Shown here: piece after piece, positions 6,034 through 6,269 of the stretch
Layout of the letters: each line of letters begins with the position of its first letter
How positions within the stretch are numbered: the first letter of the stretch is position 1
Assembly (NCBI GenBank): GCA_025360875.1
Contig: JANYBI010000283.1
Coordinates: forward strand, 1 to 6,269
Reading direction: 5' to 3'
DNA from: Lentisphaerota bacterium
GTDB lineage: Bacteria > Verrucomicrobiota > Lentisphaeria > Victivallales > GWF2-50-93
Length of the DNA: 6,269 nt
Translations under genes and position numbers: made by a program
Notes under the pieces: model-generated
The model's input: the letters and a program-made list of their open reading frames with translations, nothing else
Database searches by the model: none
Told to the model about the DNA's origin: nothing

Positions 6034-6140
6034 AAGTCCAACATACTTCAAAACCTATTTGCCCAAGCTTCGTTTTTATATGGAACCATCTTTTTTGACT
6101 CGGAAATGGACTGAGGGAATTTCAAAACACGGAATCCAGG

Positions 6141-6211
6141 AGTAAGAAGACAGAATCCAGAATTGAACTTGAACTCAAATTATCTTATTATTCTGACTTC
6201 TGACTTCTGAC
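6141..6211. repeat. Inverted repeat containing three tandem TTCTGAC heptamers
   Basis: TTCTGAC occurs three times without a gap at 6191-6211. The left arm AGTAAGAAGACAGAAT (6141-6156) matches the opposite strand of 6190-6205 at 14 of 16 positions. A hairpin with a 33-base loop is therefore possible. The loop contains a TTGAAC direct repeat (6163-6174). Confidence 0.6.
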
Positions 6212-6238
6212 TACTTTTGAAACTGGCTGCTGACTATC

Positions 6239-6267
6239 TTGAAATGCTATTTTCCCCGCTGTATACT
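6239..6267 (+). promoter_or_regulatory. Sigma-70-type promoter pointing out of the window
   Basis: TTGAAA (6239-6244) and TATACT (6262-6267) each differ from consensus by one base and are separated by exactly 17 bases. The start site would lie just beyond the right edge, so a + strand gene probably begins downstream. Confidence 0.55.
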
Positions 6268-6269
6268 AA

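Larger units (their letters stand above)
5898..6269. other. Intergenic region without a convincing gene
   Basis: No frame on either strand shows conserved protein character. The region contains a hairpin (5964-5981), a possible dispersed repeat (6009-6033), an inverted heptamer repeat (6141-6211) and a promoter at the right edge, each listed separately. Composition is mixed. Confidence 0.6.

Noticed and set aside
5863..6051. Reverse-strand frame of 62 codons
   Set aside because: It overlaps the end of the membrane gene, runs through the hairpin and the possible dispersed repeat, and has no protein-like pattern or ribosome binding site.
6080..6145. 21-codon frame starting at ATG 6080
   Set aside because: Too short, no ribosome binding site, and it ends inside the repeat arm.
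6191..6211. Possible CRISPR array
   Set aside because: Units are only 7 bases and abut without spacers.

Overview
All genes lie on the + strand. The window has two very different compositions. Two GC-rich genes (1-1395 and 2243-3796) encode large proteins that look like carbohydrate-degradation enzymes. The first is the 3' part of a multidomain beta-sandwich protein. The second resembles the five-bladed beta-propeller glycosidase-like proteins common in the PVC bacteria. Around them sit AT-rich small genes of unknown function: a four-helix membrane protein (1418-1840), a small acidic soluble protein (1871-2167) and a 181-codon polytopic membrane protein. The style suggests a member of the Planctomycetota-Verrucomicrobiota-Lentisphaerota group, perhaps a Lentisphaerota gut or host-associated bacterium. 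That placement is inference from protein style, not from a marker gene.

Layout: 1-1395 is the partial enzyme-like gene. At 1405-2167 an AT-rich two-gene islet separates it from the second enzyme-like gene, and a short GC-rich spacer with a small hairpin (2168-2242) follows. 2243-3796 is the propeller protein. At 3845-5897 an AT-rich membrane-protein gene is split by an IS256-family insertion sequence (4203-5701). The last 372 bases (5898-6269) hold no convincing gene. They contain a hairpin, a possible dispersed repeat, an inverted repeat carrying a TTCTGAC heptamer array, and a good sigma-70-type promoter pointing out of the window.

The best-supported result is the insertion. The element is bounded by an 8-bp direct repeat, GATAATCA (4195-4202 and 5702-5709). 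Removing the element and one copy of the repeat joins the 3845 and 5709 reading frames exactly in phase. The rebuilt protein has 181 residues and two similar halves, each with a membrane Glu followed by a Pro/Tyr...Tyr-Ala-Asn segment. Both inverted ends carry TTGTTAAAA exactly 16 bases from the tip.

Two regulatory structures come with the element. First, the bases upstream of the transposase can pair over 15 bp with its Shine-Dalgarno sequence and start codon, which would block translation of transcripts entering from outside. Second, the right end supplies TTAACA 17 bp before the GATAAT of the target duplication, forming a likely outward hybrid promoter. The two enzyme-like genes may once have been adjacent in an operon: a 9-bp direct repeat, GCAGGAGGA, borders the AT-rich islet and each copy serves as a ribosome binding site.
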